From positions 115,391 to 179,390 of the forward strand of contig CACIJE010000002.1 in assembly GCA_902586925.1 (NCBI GenBank): 64,000 nt of DNA, written 5' to 3'. Every line of letters starts with the position of its first letter. Within the stretch, counting starts at the first letter, position 1. This DNA is from an uncultured SAR86 cluster bacterium. Its GTDB lineage: Bacteria; Pseudomonadota; Gammaproteobacteria; Magnimaribacterales; D2472. Shown here in pieces: positions 46,418 through 55,829 of the stretch. Under the pieces are notes generated by a model, which had not been told where the DNA came from, ran no database searches, and worked only from the letters and a program-made list of their open reading frames with translations. The translations under genes and the position numbers were made by a program.

Positions 46418-47257
46418 ATGAAAATTATAAATTTAGATCAAACTGATTATAAAAAACTTGATGCAAAATCTTACGATTTAGAAAAAAGAAGACTAAGAAT
46501 TGAATTTTTGAAACTTCAAGAAGATGTGATTAAAAATAATAGAAGAATATGTATCGTATTTGAAGGCAGAGACACTGCTGGCAAAAGTACAGCAATTAGA
46601 TTCTTTTCAGAATACTTAATGCCAAAACATTTTAATTACATTCAGCTAGGAATTCCAACAAAATGGGAATCATCTCACTGGTTCCAGAGATGGAAAAAGG
46701 TAATTCCAAATAGCGGTCAAATTTCATTTCTTGACAGATCTTGGTATACACGAGCAATAACTGAACCCATTATGGGTTATTGCACTGAAAATCAATACAG
46801 AGCGTTTATGAAAAAAGTTAATAATTGGGAAGAGCAATTAATAAGTGATGGAGTTGAATTAACAAAATTTTATTTTTCACTATCAAAAGATCAACAAAAA
46901 ATTAGAATGAAAGCAAGAAAAAATTCTGAACTTAAGTATTGGAAGCTTACAAAAAATGATGAAAAAGTAATTACTAAGTGGAACGCCTTCACATTATACA
47001 AAGAGCAGATGTTTGAAAAAACTGGAACTGAAGTTAGTCCATGGGTTTCAATTAATTCGAATAATAAAATGATTGCGCGGTTAACATCACTAAGATATCT
47101 ATTGAATAAAACTGAATATCATGGGAAGAAGATTCTTAAGCCTGCAAAATGGTCAAAGTCTCTAAATAATTATTCAACAAATCTAGAAGGAGTAAAATTT
47201 GACAACCTTTCATATGAGCAATTTATGATCATAAGCAAATATAGCGACGACATATAA
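46418..47257 (+). CDS. ppk2: Polyphosphate kinase 2
   Basis: 279 residues. Walker A EGRDTAGKST (49-58), the Walker B-like FLDRSWYTRA (104-113) and the lid region KARKNSELKYWKLT are typical of one-domain PPK2. The Asp-Thr-Ala in place of the usual Asp-Ala-Ala is a mild variation. PPK2 transfers phosphate between polyphosphate and nucleotides, often making GTP or ATP from polyphosphate. Its stop overlaps the ppx ATG by one base, so the reserve-using and reserve-degrading enzymes are coupled. Confidence 0.93.
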   Translation: MKIINLDQTDYKKLDAKSYDLEKRRLRIEFLKLQEDVIKNNRRICIVFEGRDTAGKSTAIRFFSEYLMPKHFNYIQLGIPTKWESSHWFQRWKKVIPNSGQISFLDRSWYTRAITEPIMGYCTENQYRAFMKKVNNWEEQLISDGVELTKFYFSLSKDQQKIRMKARKNSELKYWKLTKNDEKVITKWNAFTLYKEQMFEKTGTEVSPWVSINSNNKMIARLTSLRYLLNKTEYHGKKILKPAKWSKSLNNYSTNLEGVKFDNLSYEQFMIISKYSDDI

Positions 47258-48120
47258 TGAAAATTGCTTCCGTAGATATTGGCACAAATGCAGTAAAATC
47301 TAAGATTTTTGAAACAACACCCACCTCAATTAATTTTATTGATGGAATACGTTCCCCAATTCGTCTTGGAGCAGAAGTTTTTGAAGGAGGAAAGATATCT
47401 GATAAAAAACTAAGAGAATTAGTAAGTACGCTTAAAAGATATCAGAAAAAATTTACTAAAGATAAAATTGATCAATACGAAATTATTGCTACTAGCGCAT
47501 TAAGAAATACCACTAACTCGGAAGAAGCAAGAACATATATAGAAAATAAAATTGAACATCCAATTCGAATAATTTCAGGTCTTGAAGAAGCTCAGTTAAT
47601 AGGTTTTCATCCAAAAGCACAAAAAGAAAATAATAAAGCATATGTTGATGTTGGTGGGGGAAGTACTGAGATCTATATTTACAATAATCCAAAACATTCA
47701 ATTCAATCTTTTCAATTAGGCGGTGTTAGATTAATGCTTAAAAAAGATAAGAGAAAAGAATGGGATAGATTGGATAAATGGTTAAAGCAATTCAATGATA
47801 TAACAGAGATCATAGGACTTGGAGGTAACATTAGAGCCTTTTTAAATGCTCATAAATTAAAAAAAATGAAATCTGATGATTTTTTAAAAAAATATAAGAA
47901 TCTAAGAAATCTTGAAATAGAAGAAAAAATTAACAAGTATGGATTTGCAAATGATAGAGCTGACGTCATTGATTTTGGATTAAAAATCTATGAGAGAATT
48001 ATAAAAAAATTAGAGATTAAAACTATACAATCAACCAAATGGGGTGTCTCTGATTCAATTGCAGTTAAAATTTTCCATGAAATTTATTCAAAAAAAATAT
48101 CAATATATAATGAAAAATGA
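47257..48120 (+). CDS. ppx: Ppx/GppA-family exopolyphosphatase, short form
   Basis: 287 residues. The actin-like ATPase fold shows VDIGTNAVKSKI (5-16), ATSALRNTTN and YVDVGGGSTEI near 130. E. coli Ppx has about 510 residues; here only domains I and II are present and the C-terminal HD-like and helical domains are missing, as in short Ppx1-type proteins. It removes terminal phosphate from polyphosphate or cleaves pppGpp. It overlaps ppk2 by one base and the aquaporin gene by four, so the three form one coupled operon. Confidence 0.9.
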   Translation: MKIASVDIGTNAVKSKIFETTPTSINFIDGIRSPIRLGAEVFEGGKISDKKLRELVSTLKRYQKKFTKDKIDQYEIIATSALRNTTNSEEARTYIENKIEHPIRIISGLEEAQLIGFHPKAQKENNKAYVDVGGGSTEIYIYNNPKHSIQSFQLGGVRLMLKKDKRKEWDRLDKWLKQFNDITEIIGLGGNIRAFLNAHKLKKMKSDDFLKKYKNLRNLEIEEKINKYGFANDRADVIDFGLKIYERIIKKLEIKTIQSTKWGVSDSIAVKIFHEIYSKKISIYNEK

Positions 48121-48758
48121 AATTAAATAAATATATTTCTGAGTTTTTAGGAACAGCTTTTCTATTCTGTGCAGTTGTGGGCTCTGGAATAATGGGTCAA
48201 TCACTTACCAATGATGAATCAATTATTTTGTTTGTTAATGCTGTTATAACTTTTTTCGCTCTTTATTTCTTAATTTCATCATTTGAGTCATACAGTAATC
48301 ATTTTAATCCAGTTGTATCTCTAGCATTTTTTTTAAATAAAGAAATTTCTTTTAAAACGTTTGTACTATATACACTTTTGCAGATTTTAGGAGCAATCAT
48401 TGGAGTTTTGACTGCAAATGTTATGTTTGATGTTGAATTATTTCAGCTCTCTAATAAAAACAGGTCTGGATTCAATATTTATCTTTCCGAAATTATTGCT
48501 ACTTTTGGGTTGGTATTTTTTATATTAATTTCAAATAAAGATAAAATTGCATTAGTTGTTGCATCATATATTGGTGCAGCATATTGGTTTACATCATCTA
48601 CATCATTTGCAAACCTAGCCGGCACGATTGGGCGTATGTTCTCTGACAGCTTTGCTGGTATAAGCCCCGAAAATGTTTTCTATTTTGGTTTAGCACAGAT
48701 TATCGGATCAATTATAGCGTTTATAGTTTTTAAATATTTCTTTAAGGATTCATTATAA
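48117..48758 (+). CDS. MIP-family aquaporin-like channel, AqpS-like
   Basis: 213 residues, six helices. The two half-helix motifs are altered: NPV at 64-66 (HFNPVVSLAF) and NLA at 166-168 (SFANLAGTIGR), instead of NPA. The segment SSTSFAN...TIGRMFSDSFAGI is typical of the AqpS group found with arsenic-resistance genes, which passes trivalent arsenic compounds and small solutes. Coupling to ppx is unusual. It could vent arsenite formed after arsenate enters by phosphate carriers, but no ars gene is seen. The gene's end overlaps gspM convergently by 17 bases. Confidence 0.82.
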   Translation: MKLNKYISEFLGTAFLFCAVVGSGIMGQSLTNDESIILFVNAVITFFALYFLISSFESYSNHFNPVVSLAFFLNKEISFKTFVLYTLLQILGAIIGVLTANVMFDVELFQLSNKNRSGFNIYLSEIIATFGLVFFILISNKDKIALVVASYIGAAYWFTSSTSFANLAGTIGRMFSDSFAGISPENVFYFGLAQIIGSIIAFIVFKYFFKDSL

Positions 48759-49191
48759 AAATCTCTGTAAAAGATCCATTTTCGTTTTTTGAATAAGTAA
48801 CTTTACTAAAATCTTTTTCTAACATAAACGCTATCTTGTCTGAAACAGAAAAAGATTCTTGTAAATTTTTAGTTTCAAAAGAAATTTTTAAATAATTATC
48901 AATATTATCTACTTCAAGATTTTTTATATCTAAATCTATCGAGTTGTCTATAAATGATTTGATTTCAGCAGGATCATTTGACTGATTAATAAATGAATTA
49001 CTTAGCTGTTGAGCTTTTAGAACGACGTATTCATAATCAGATTTAGCTTTTTCAAGTTTTTTTGATGAAAAATTCAAGGACTGAATTGTATTAGTAAAAA
49101 TAAAAAATAATATTAATGTAACAACCATTAATAAAGTAGCCAATACTAAATTTCTTTCCCTATTATTTAAGCTACTCAAAAAGTTATTCAT
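48742..49191 (-). CDS. gspM: Type II secretion protein GspM
   Basis: 149 residues. A cytoplasmic N-terminus ending NRERNLVLATLLMVVTLILFFIF gives the single membrane helix, preceded by the typical RER motif. A periplasmic coiled coil and a small ferredoxin-like domain follow. GspM binds GspL and the pseudopilin assembly platform at the inner membrane. It is the last gene of the gsp operon and overlaps gspL by four bases. Confidence 0.85.
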   Translation of the reverse strand: MNNFLSSLNNRERNLVLATLLMVVTLILFFIFTNTIQSLNFSSKKLEKAKSDYEYVVLKAQQLSNSFINQSNDPAEIKSFIDNSIDLDIKNLEVDNIDNYLKISFETKNLQESFSVSDKIAFMLEKDFSKVTYSKNENGSFTEIFIMNP

Positions 49192-50342
49192 TGTAAAAAT
49201 CCAATCTTAATCTCACCAGAAATCAAATTTTCATTTGAAGCTAAATTCTCATCTATAATTTCTACATTTAAGCTTCCAACAGTATTTTTAATCAATCGAT
49301 ATTGAATCTCTGGTAAACCCTCTAAAAATAGTACTGCCTCATTTGAATTAAAATCTATATCTAAACTTTTAAGATAATTTTCACCAAGAGAAACCAAAAA
49401 GTTAAAATTACTAAAATTCGAACTAGAGTTTTCTATTTCTGCTAATGGAGTAATAGATATTTGATTAATTAGTTGATCTATTTGAATCTTTGGGGTCACT
49501 ACTCTATTAGTATTTTTATCTATTGCTTTAAAAATATTAAATGTTTCTGATTCGTATATGCTTATTTGCTTATTATTTTGAGATAAAAATAAATAAGGAA
49601 GAGACAAAGAACAAAATATTAGAAATGTGCATAAATATAACTCCATTCTTGTGAAATTAAGTTTATTAAAAATATTTTTAATAGAGACTTCAAACTTAAA
49701 TAGATTTAGTTCTTTAGCATTTTTATTGCTAACAAAATCAGATACATTAAATTCCTTTTTAGTCTTAAATATTTCCAAGGCCTTCACATCATTATCACAA
49801 TAAATAATAGGATCAAAATCTGGATAGTTATTTTTCACTGTTTCAATATATTGATTTAATGAATCATGTTCAATTGAACTACCTGTGCCATTTTTGAAGG
49901 AAAATAAAAACTTATTATTAAATTCTGTAATGGTATCTTTTCCGTATTGTCTATTTAAAAAATAATCTGGCAAAACTAGAACTTTACAATTCAATGAATT
50001 TAATATGGTATTTAATTCTTCATACAATGTTTTATTAATTACAAAACCATTTTTATCAAAAATGAAAAATTCGTTCTTTGAAATATCGTCAACGATAAAT
50101 GAATCAATATCTGACATGAAATTAGCTAGATTATTTTGTTTTGAAAGATTTTCATTATTCTCAAAAACATAGCTACTTATAATTGAAGATGGAACAAGAT
50201 ATATAAAAGTATCTTTTTGATTCAAAGAATCAAATTCATTTAAATTTGAAAAAGTGTTTCTTTGTTTATAGTTATCTGAGCTATGGTGATATTTACCATT
50301 ACTGAAACTTAAATTATCTGGATATGCAACAATCGTACTCAT
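49188..50342 (-). CDS. gspL: Type II secretion protein GspL
   Basis: 384 residues from the ATG at 50342, which overlaps the gspK stop by one base. The N-terminal part (about 1-215) is the actin-like cytoplasmic domain that binds the GspE ATPase. A helix (YLCTFLIFCSLSLPYLFL) near 235-252 crosses the inner membrane, and the rest is the periplasmic domain that pairs with GspM. The sequence is weakly conserved; the call depends on the topology and the fixed operon position. Confidence 0.85.
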   Translation of the reverse strand: MSTIVAYPDNLSFSNGKYHHSSDNYKQRNTFSNLNEFDSLNQKDTFIYLVPSSIISSYVFENNENLSKQNNLANFMSDIDSFIVDDISKNEFFIFDKNGFVINKTLYEELNTILNSLNCKVLVLPDYFLNRQYGKDTITEFNNKFLFSFKNGTGSSIEHDSLNQYIETVKNNYPDFDPIIYCDNDVKALEIFKTKKEFNVSDFVSNKNAKELNLFKFEVSIKNIFNKLNFTRMELYLCTFLIFCSLSLPYLFLSQNNKQISIYESETFNIFKAIDKNTNRVVTPKIQIDQLINQISITPLAEIENSSSNFSNFNFLVSLGENYLKSLDIDFNSNEAVLFLEGLPEIQYRLIKNTVGSLNVEIIDENLASNENLISGEIKIGFLQ

Positions 50343-51310
50343 CAAATTCCATTATAAATTCTTGAGATAATAAAACCATTATTATTGCCCTCAAAAATTA
50401 GTTTACTTATAGAGGATGAAACAAAATCTTCAAAATTAATCTCTGTATTAATTTCATAAAGATTTGAATTAAATTTAATTTCTCCATATGCGTCCTCAAA
50501 ATTCATATCAGGAAAATTATTCTTGAAGTTAATTAAATCGTCAAAACCTGAATCTGGTATATTATCCAAAATATACTTAGCCTCTTGTAAAGATATATTT
50601 GGAAATAAAGAGCTCAATAAATAATCGTCATTTATATTGAGGGTGTTAATGTTAATTGATATTTGATTAGCTTCAGGAAGAGCGCAAAAATTTTTTTGCA
50701 TTATTGACCAATCAATTTGTTTCACTGCTGGGATACTTTTTAACTCTTCTATAGAAACCATTAATCTCATTCCAGTGTATTCTTTTGGATTATGAAGTGG
50801 TCCAGAATAATAATAATCCTCAAGACCATTAGCCCTTGGATTTGAATCATAATCAATCCAGTCAATGACCTGATCTATAATCTCTTCAATAACATTATTA
50901 TCTACTTCTTCTAGTGAGAGAATTTTTTTGATTGATGCCGTAGATTTTTTATTTTCAACGAATTCACCATTATCGATAAGAACAATAGAATTTATATTTA
51001 GGCAATTACTTGCATCTGAGATTCTTACAACAATATCTGCACCATTAAGATTATAATAAAAGCTTTCTTTAAGAAGAGGATTATTTTTTGATATTTTATT
51101 TTTATTAAATCTAAGTTCTTTTTTTATTTTTTCTTTTGATAATGCCTCAATGTTTCTAAAGGCATTTAATGATAGTGATTGAAATTCAATATATTGTGCT
51201 CTTTTTAAAGATAAGAGATATTTATTTCCAAATAATATTGCTACTGATGATAGTAGCAAAACTATTAATAGTATTGAAATAAGAACAACTCCTTTAGTAC
51301 TTGAAGACAT
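50342..51310 (-). CDS. gspK: Type II secretion minor pseudopilin GspK
   Basis: 322 residues from the ATG at 51310. The short leader SSSTKG precedes VVLISILLIVLLLSSVAILFG, cleaved after the glycine by a prepilin peptidase. The missing Glu at position 5 of the mature protein is normal for GspK. ANGLEDYYYSGPLHNPK is a calcium-binding segment of the family. It caps the pseudopilus tip with GspI and GspJ. Confidence 0.9.
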   Translation of the reverse strand: MSSSTKGVVLISILLIVLLLSSVAILFGNKYLLSLKRAQYIEFQSLSLNAFRNIEALSKEKIKKELRFNKNKISKNNPLLKESFYYNLNGADIVVRISDASNCLNINSIVLIDNGEFVENKKSTASIKKILSLEEVDNNVIEEIIDQVIDWIDYDSNPRANGLEDYYYSGPLHNPKEYTGMRLMVSIEELKSIPAVKQIDWSIMQKNFCALPEANQISININTLNINDDYLLSSLFPNISLQEAKYILDNIPDSGFDDLINFKNNFPDMNFEDAYGEIKFNSNLYEINTEINFEDFVSSSISKLIFEGNNNGFIISRIYNGI

Positions 51311-51887
51311 AATCAAAATTTGGTTCTATTATCCATGTGTATTCTTTATTATTTTTTGTAAACTCGAGCTTTATTAATTCTGGAATTTTTCTTTGAGTGA
51401 TTGGATCGACCGGCCATTCTTGATACCACATTTTCTCATGCAAAAATCTTATATCTATTTCAGAAACTTCTTCAATTAAATTTGTTTTGAAGCTTTCATC
51501 AATATTTATTGGATTTGATGAAAAAAATTGTTTTCTAATCAAATTGTTATTCTCAAGACCATACTCAACTCTTTTTACAGGCGATATCTTATTTGAAATT
51601 GATTTAATCTGAGTATTAAAAGATATTTTTTTATCAAGATTGCTTCCTAAAAATGTTAAATTCATAGGGTTTCCAAAATTATCTCTTAGTGGCACATTTA
51701 TAATTTGTCTTATGTCTCTTTTTAAAATTATTGATGATAAATTTAATGAGCGTGATACTTTAAGACGCTCTGAAGAAGTTCTTTCAATCTCAATAGAGGA
51801 CTGAAGAATGTTTGATGAAATGACTGCAATCATAGATAGTATTACAAGAGAAACTAAGATTTCAATTAAAGTAAATCCCTTCTTCAT
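51294..51887 (-). CDS. gspJ: Type II secretion minor pseudopilin GspJ
   Basis: 197 residues. The three-residue leader MKKG precedes FTLIEILVSLVILSMIAVIS, the type IV pilin-like helix with Glu5. SSIILKRDIRQI and MWYQEWPVD are typical of GspJ. It forms the tip complex with I and K. Its ATG overlaps the gspI stop by four bases, and its end overlaps gspK by 17. Confidence 0.92.
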   Translation of the reverse strand: MKKGFTLIEILVSLVILSMIAVISSNILQSSIEIERTSSERLKVSRSLNLSSIILKRDIRQIINVPLRDNFGNPMNLTFLGSNLDKKISFNTQIKSISNKISPVKRVEYGLENNNLIRKQFFSSNPINIDESFKTNLIEEVSEIDIRFLHEKMWYQEWPVDPITQRKIPELIKLEFTKNNKEYTWIIEPNFDYVFKY

Positions 51888-52267
51888 TTAATTAAATAAC
51901 CTTTTGTTGAATAAATATACTTATCTTGTCCTGCAAGCTTAATACGTACTTCATATTCAAAATAATCTTCATTTGAAGTATCGTATATTTCTTCATCCCA
52001 AACCCAATTTTGACCTCCCATAATCATTTCACCTTTTCTGTTTCCTGATCTTAGAGGTTTTTCAATTGTATTTAAAAGTGCAATGTGATTATTTGCTACC
52101 TCTTTAGCCAAATATCTCTGTTCAAGGTCATAGCTTGAAACTGAGGTAGAAATTATTAGATTGTAGATTGTTATAACCGAAATACTTAAAATAAATAAAG
52201 CAACAACTACTTCAATTAAACTAAACCCTTTTTTAATAACTGATAATTTCATCCTTAGTTTTTCCAT
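51884..52267 (-). CDS. gspI: Type II secretion minor pseudopilin GspI
   Basis: 127 residues. The prepilin site KKG^FSLIEVVVALFILS is followed by a short globular domain with NWVWDEEI. Either ATG 52267 or 52252 could start; the latter gives a nine-residue leader. The gene overlaps gspH by 35 bases at the longer start. It nucleates the pseudopilus tip with GspJ and GspK. Confidence 0.9.
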   Translation of the reverse strand: MEKLRMKLSVIKKGFSLIEVVVALFILSISVITIYNLIISTSVSSYDLEQRYLAKEVANNHIALLNTIEKPLRSGNRKGEMIMGGQNWVWDEEIYDTSNEDYFEYEVRIKLAGQDKYIYSTKGYLIK

Positions 52268-52742
52268 TGCTAAAAATAATTATTCTTTGAATATATTGTG
52301 GGTTGTAAATATCTATTTGACCGCCAGAGTTTTCTCCAGATGGGTAAAAAATAATTACTGGTGTATCTAGCATTTGATTATCAAGTTCTATGATTGACCC
52401 ATCTACAAATTTAAATGTTTTCCTAAGTGAAGTTGTATCAGACCAAAAAGTATTTTTGTAACTTGAATCAATTTCGTTTTGATTTTCTTCTGTAAGATAC
52501 TTTGCAAATTGATTATCAGAACTTAGGTATAAGCCAATAATTTTTCCTGTAATAATACTTTCCTCCGTTAAATAGCTTACAGTTTTTTGAAATGAATTAG
52601 CTTTTTTCTCTATTAAATCAAACGTGCTAAAGTTTAAGGTAATTAATGTTGATGTTATTCCAATAATAATCAGTACGACAAGTATTTCAATAAGAGTAAA
52701 ACCTGATCGATATCTTTTATTGTTGCATCCAATTTCCAACAT
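52233..52742 (-). CDS. gspH: Type II secretion minor pseudopilin GspH
   Basis: 169 residues from the ATG at 52742, chosen to shorten overlap with gspG to 26 bases; starts at 52748 or 52781 are also open. The prepilin site RSG^FTLIEILVVLIIIGITSTL is present, with Ser before the Gly. GspH links the tip complex to the GspG shaft. The globular part is poorly conserved, as usual for this subunit. Confidence 0.87.
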   Translation of the reverse strand: MLEIGCNNKRYRSGFTLIEILVVLIIIGITSTLITLNFSTFDLIEKKANSFQKTVSYLTEESIITGKIIGLYLSSDNQFAKYLTEENQNEIDSSYKNTFWSDTTSLRKTFKFVDGSIIELDNQMLDTPVIIFYPSGENSGGQIDIYNPQYIQRIIIFSNGKTKDEIISY

Positions 52743-53154
52743 CAGCATCCTCACCAGATCCTCCTTCAATGCCATCAGCACCTAATGTATATAAATCATA
52801 TTTTTGAGTGCGTCTTGAAGGATATTCATAGATATATTCTCTTCCCCATGGATCTTTTGGAATTGCCGATATATAACCACCTTGAGGATACAAAAAAGGA
52901 TTCTTTAATTCAGAATGGGGTTTTACTAGAGCATCTAAACCTTGTGAAGTAGAAGGATAAGACAATTCGTTAAATCTATATAACTCGAGTGCTTTATTAG
53001 TGTTTGCCATATCAGCCCTAATTTTTTCAAGATTCGCTCTTTGAAAAACTGGATCTACACTTACAACAACAACTGTCGCTAAAATACCTAAAATAACCAA
53101 AACAGCCATTAATTCTATAAGTGTAAAACCTTTTTCGTTATCTTTTAGTTTCAT
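52717..53154 (-). CDS. gspG: Type II secretion major pseudopilin GspG
   Basis: 145 residues. Leader MKLKDNEKG, then FTLIELMAVLVILGILATVVV with Glu5. PSTSQGLDALVKP and IPKDPWGREYIY are invariant GspG blocks, and LGADGIEGGSGEDADVGNW carries the calcium-binding loop. It polymerises into the pseudopilus that pushes substrates through GspD. It overlaps gspF by four bases. Confidence 0.97.
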   Translation of the reverse strand: MKLKDNEKGFTLIELMAVLVILGILATVVVVSVDPVFQRANLEKIRADMANTNKALELYRFNELSYPSTSQGLDALVKPHSELKNPFLYPQGGYISAIPKDPWGREYIYEYPSRRTQKYDLYTLGADGIEGGSGEDADVGNWMQQ

Positions 53155-54341
53155 ATTGCTAATGTATTCATTTGCATAATTGGTATTAGTATAGCTAGAA
53201 CTATCATCATAATAAATCCACCCATAAAAATTATTACTATTGGCTCTAAAAGTGATAAAAATACAGACCTTTTATTTTCAATTTCAGATTTCATAAAATT
53301 CGAAACCTTATTAAACATCTTCTCAAGATTACCAGACCTGTAACCACTTGAAATCAATTGAATAAAAATATCTGGGAAAACTTGGCCATATTTCATAGAG
53401 GCTATAAAGTCTTTTCCTTCAATCACATCATTTTTGGCATTCATAACAATATTAGATAAATATTGATTATTGAAAATCTTTGAACACTCCCCTAGAGCTA
53501 TATCTAGATTAGTACCTGAAGCTAAAAGTAATTCCATAGTACTGGAAAATCGTTCTAATTCTGAATTAAGAATAAAGTTACCTAAAAATGGAATGGCAAG
53601 AATCTTTTTATCAATAAATATCTTATTATCTTTATTATTAGTATATTTCTTATAAAGGTAATATAGGCCTACAGCAAAAAAAAGTACTACTATTAATATT
53701 GGAATAATATTATTTGAGATTCCAATTAAAAACTTTGTTATAAATGGTAGCTCAGCCCCCGCCTTAATGAATTGATTGACGACTTGAGGTAAAACAAAAG
53801 CAAGCAAAGATATAATTATAATAAGGGAAAATCCAATCAAAATTAATGGATAAGTTAAAGCTGATATTACTTTTTGTCTTATTGAAGCGCTTTCCTCAAG
53901 GTAATCAGCAAGTTTAGAAAAAACAGTATCTAAGTTACCTGAAGAGTCCCCTGCTGAAACCATTGATATATAAGTATCTGAAAAAACGCCTGGAAATTTT
54001 TTCATTGAATTGCCTAATCTTTTTCCTTGTACCAAGTCTTCTTTGAGGTTAAATAAAACTTGTATTAAGTTTTTATTTCTAATTTGTTTTGCGGTGATAT
54101 CGATTGAATCCACAATTGGTGTACCAGCTTCGAGTAATGTCGCAAATTGTCTAGTCATCAGCACAATATCATTATTTTTAATTCTTAAAGTCTTGCCTAA
54201 ATTTTTAGATTCAGATATTTTTAACGGTGTTAAATTAAGATCTTTTACTAGCTTCCTTGCTTCTCTCTCTGAAATAGCACTGATGATACCTTTTTTCTTA
54301 GTACCAACTTTATTAATAGCTGTATAACTATATGCTGGCAT
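53151..54341 (-). CDS. gspF: Type II secretion inner membrane protein GspF
   Basis: 396 residues, normal length. Two repeated cytoplasmic T2SSF domains (about 65-190 and 265-390) alternate with three membrane helices. MTRQFATLLEAGTPIVDS and MELLLASGTNLDIALGECS are the matched domain starts, and the C-terminus carries a long hydrophobic helix. It is the platform protein coupling GspE to pseudopilus growth. It overlaps gspE by 14 bases. Confidence 0.95.
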   Translation of the reverse strand: MPAYSYTAINKVGTKKKGIISAISEREARKLVKDLNLTPLKISESKNLGKTLRIKNNDIVLMTRQFATLLEAGTPIVDSIDITAKQIRNKNLIQVLFNLKEDLVQGKRLGNSMKKFPGVFSDTYISMVSAGDSSGNLDTVFSKLADYLEESASIRQKVISALTYPLILIGFSLIIIISLLAFVLPQVVNQFIKAGAELPFITKFLIGISNNIIPILIVVLFFAVGLYYLYKKYTNNKDNKIFIDKKILAIPFLGNFILNSELERFSSTMELLLASGTNLDIALGECSKIFNNQYLSNIVMNAKNDVIEGKDFIASMKYGQVFPDIFIQLISSGYRSGNLEKMFNKVSNFMKSEIENKRSVFLSLLEPIVIIFMGGFIMMIVLAILIPIMQMNTLAI

Positions 54342-55827
54342 CTTCTTTTATATTATTTACTCTTATTATCTCTTCGCATGACGTTACTCCACTTACTATT
54401 AGGTCAATTGAAGCTTTATCTATAGATTGATTATCTTTAAAGACATAATCTGAAATTTCATTTTCAGAGGCGTTATTATGAATTAAATCTTTTAAAGTCT
54501 TGTCTATTTGAATGCATTCAGCAATAGCAATTCTTCCCTGATAACCAGTATGATTGCAATGATCACATCCTTTTGCAGAAAAAACAGATTTATTTTTATC
54601 CAGTCCAAATATATTTACAGATTCTGAAGTTGGCTTATTTTCAGTTTTGCAATGTGAGCATAGCCTCCTCACAAGTCTCTGTGAGATTATTGTTCTTAAA
54701 CTTGATGCAAGTAAAAAGGACTCGATTCCCATATCTCTGAGTCTAGTTATTGCAGCAACCGCACTATTAGTGTGAACCGTTGATAGAACAAGATGCCCAG
54801 TCAAACTAGATTGAATTCCTATCTGAGCGGTTTCAATATCTCTCATTTCTCCAACCATAACCACATCTGGATCTTGTCTCAAAATTGCTCGTAAACCTTT
54901 TGCAAATGTATAGCCTGTTTTTGTATTCACCTGAGTTTGACCTATACCATGAAGAGTATATTCAATTGGATCCTCAACTGTAAGAATGTTTTGAGATGAA
55001 TCACTTAAATATCTTAAACCAGAGTAAAGTGTAGTTGTTTTTCCTGAACCTGTGGGTCCAGTGAAAAGTATTATTCCTTCAGGATTTTTAAGAGAGCTTT
55101 TATAGTTTGAAAGAATTTTCTCAGGTAATCCTAAGTCATCTATATTTATTTGAGCAGCTTGTTTATCCAAAATCCTCAGTACAATTCTTTCGCCGTATGA
55201 TGACGGAAGCGTTGATACTCTTACATCAATATTTTTATCTCCAAGAGACAAAGATACTCTACCGTCTTGTGGCAATCTTCTCTCCGATATATCAAGACCA
55301 GAAATAATCTTAATTCTTGAAATGAGAATTGATGCAATCTTACTATCTTGTCTAAGTATTTCTTTAAGAATGCCATCAATCCTGAAACGTATTATTAAAA
55401 AATCTTCATAGGGTTCAAAATGAATATCAGATGCCCTACTTTTAATTGCTTGACTGATAACACCATTGATTAGCTTGATGATTGGCGCGTCATTATTTCC
55501 GCTTAAAAGATCTTCTGTAGCGTTGATACTTCCTGCAAAATCTTGCAAATTAAATTCATCAGTTAATTCCTCAGAAATATTTTTCTGATGATCGCTTGAG
55601 GTGAATGAATTAGTAAGAATTTCATTAAATTTATTTGAATCACATAACTCAAATCTAAAATCAGAATTTAAAAATCTTTGAATTTCTTGATAAAGATTAA
55701 GTGATATAGGTTTTGGCGATGAGACTACAATCCCTTCTCCATTTTGAAAAGCAATTACTTCATTTTCTTTTACAAAATCATATGGAAAAATATCTGTATT
55801 TATATTTTCTTTAATGGAGTTACTCAC
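54328..55827 (-). CDS. gspE: Type II secretion ATPase GspE
   Basis: 499 residues. An N-terminal GspL-binding region is followed by the motor: ASDIHFEPYED, Walker A GPTGSGKTTTLYSGL near 257, the Asp box, Walker B LRQDPDVVMVGEMRD and His box LSTVHTNSA. A tetracysteine zinc site (CSHC near 392 and CDHC near 420) is complete. It powers pseudopilus assembly from the cytoplasm. The gene begins two bases after gspD. Confidence 0.97.
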   Translation of the reverse strand: MSNSIKENINTDIFPYDFVKENEVIAFQNGEGIVVSSPKPISLNLYQEIQRFLNSDFRFELCDSNKFNEILTNSFTSSDHQKNISEELTDEFNLQDFAGSINATEDLLSGNNDAPIIKLINGVISQAIKSRASDIHFEPYEDFLIIRFRIDGILKEILRQDSKIASILISRIKIISGLDISERRLPQDGRVSLSLGDKNIDVRVSTLPSSYGERIVLRILDKQAAQINIDDLGLPEKILSNYKSSLKNPEGIILFTGPTGSGKTTTLYSGLRYLSDSSQNILTVEDPIEYTLHGIGQTQVNTKTGYTFAKGLRAILRQDPDVVMVGEMRDIETAQIGIQSSLTGHLVLSTVHTNSAVAAITRLRDMGIESFLLASSLRTIISQRLVRRLCSHCKTENKPTSESVNIFGLDKNKSVFSAKGCDHCNHTGYQGRIAIAECIQIDKTLKDLIHNNASENEISDYVFKDNQSIDKASIDLIVSGVTSCEEIIRVNNIKEDASI

Positions 55828-55829
55828 TT

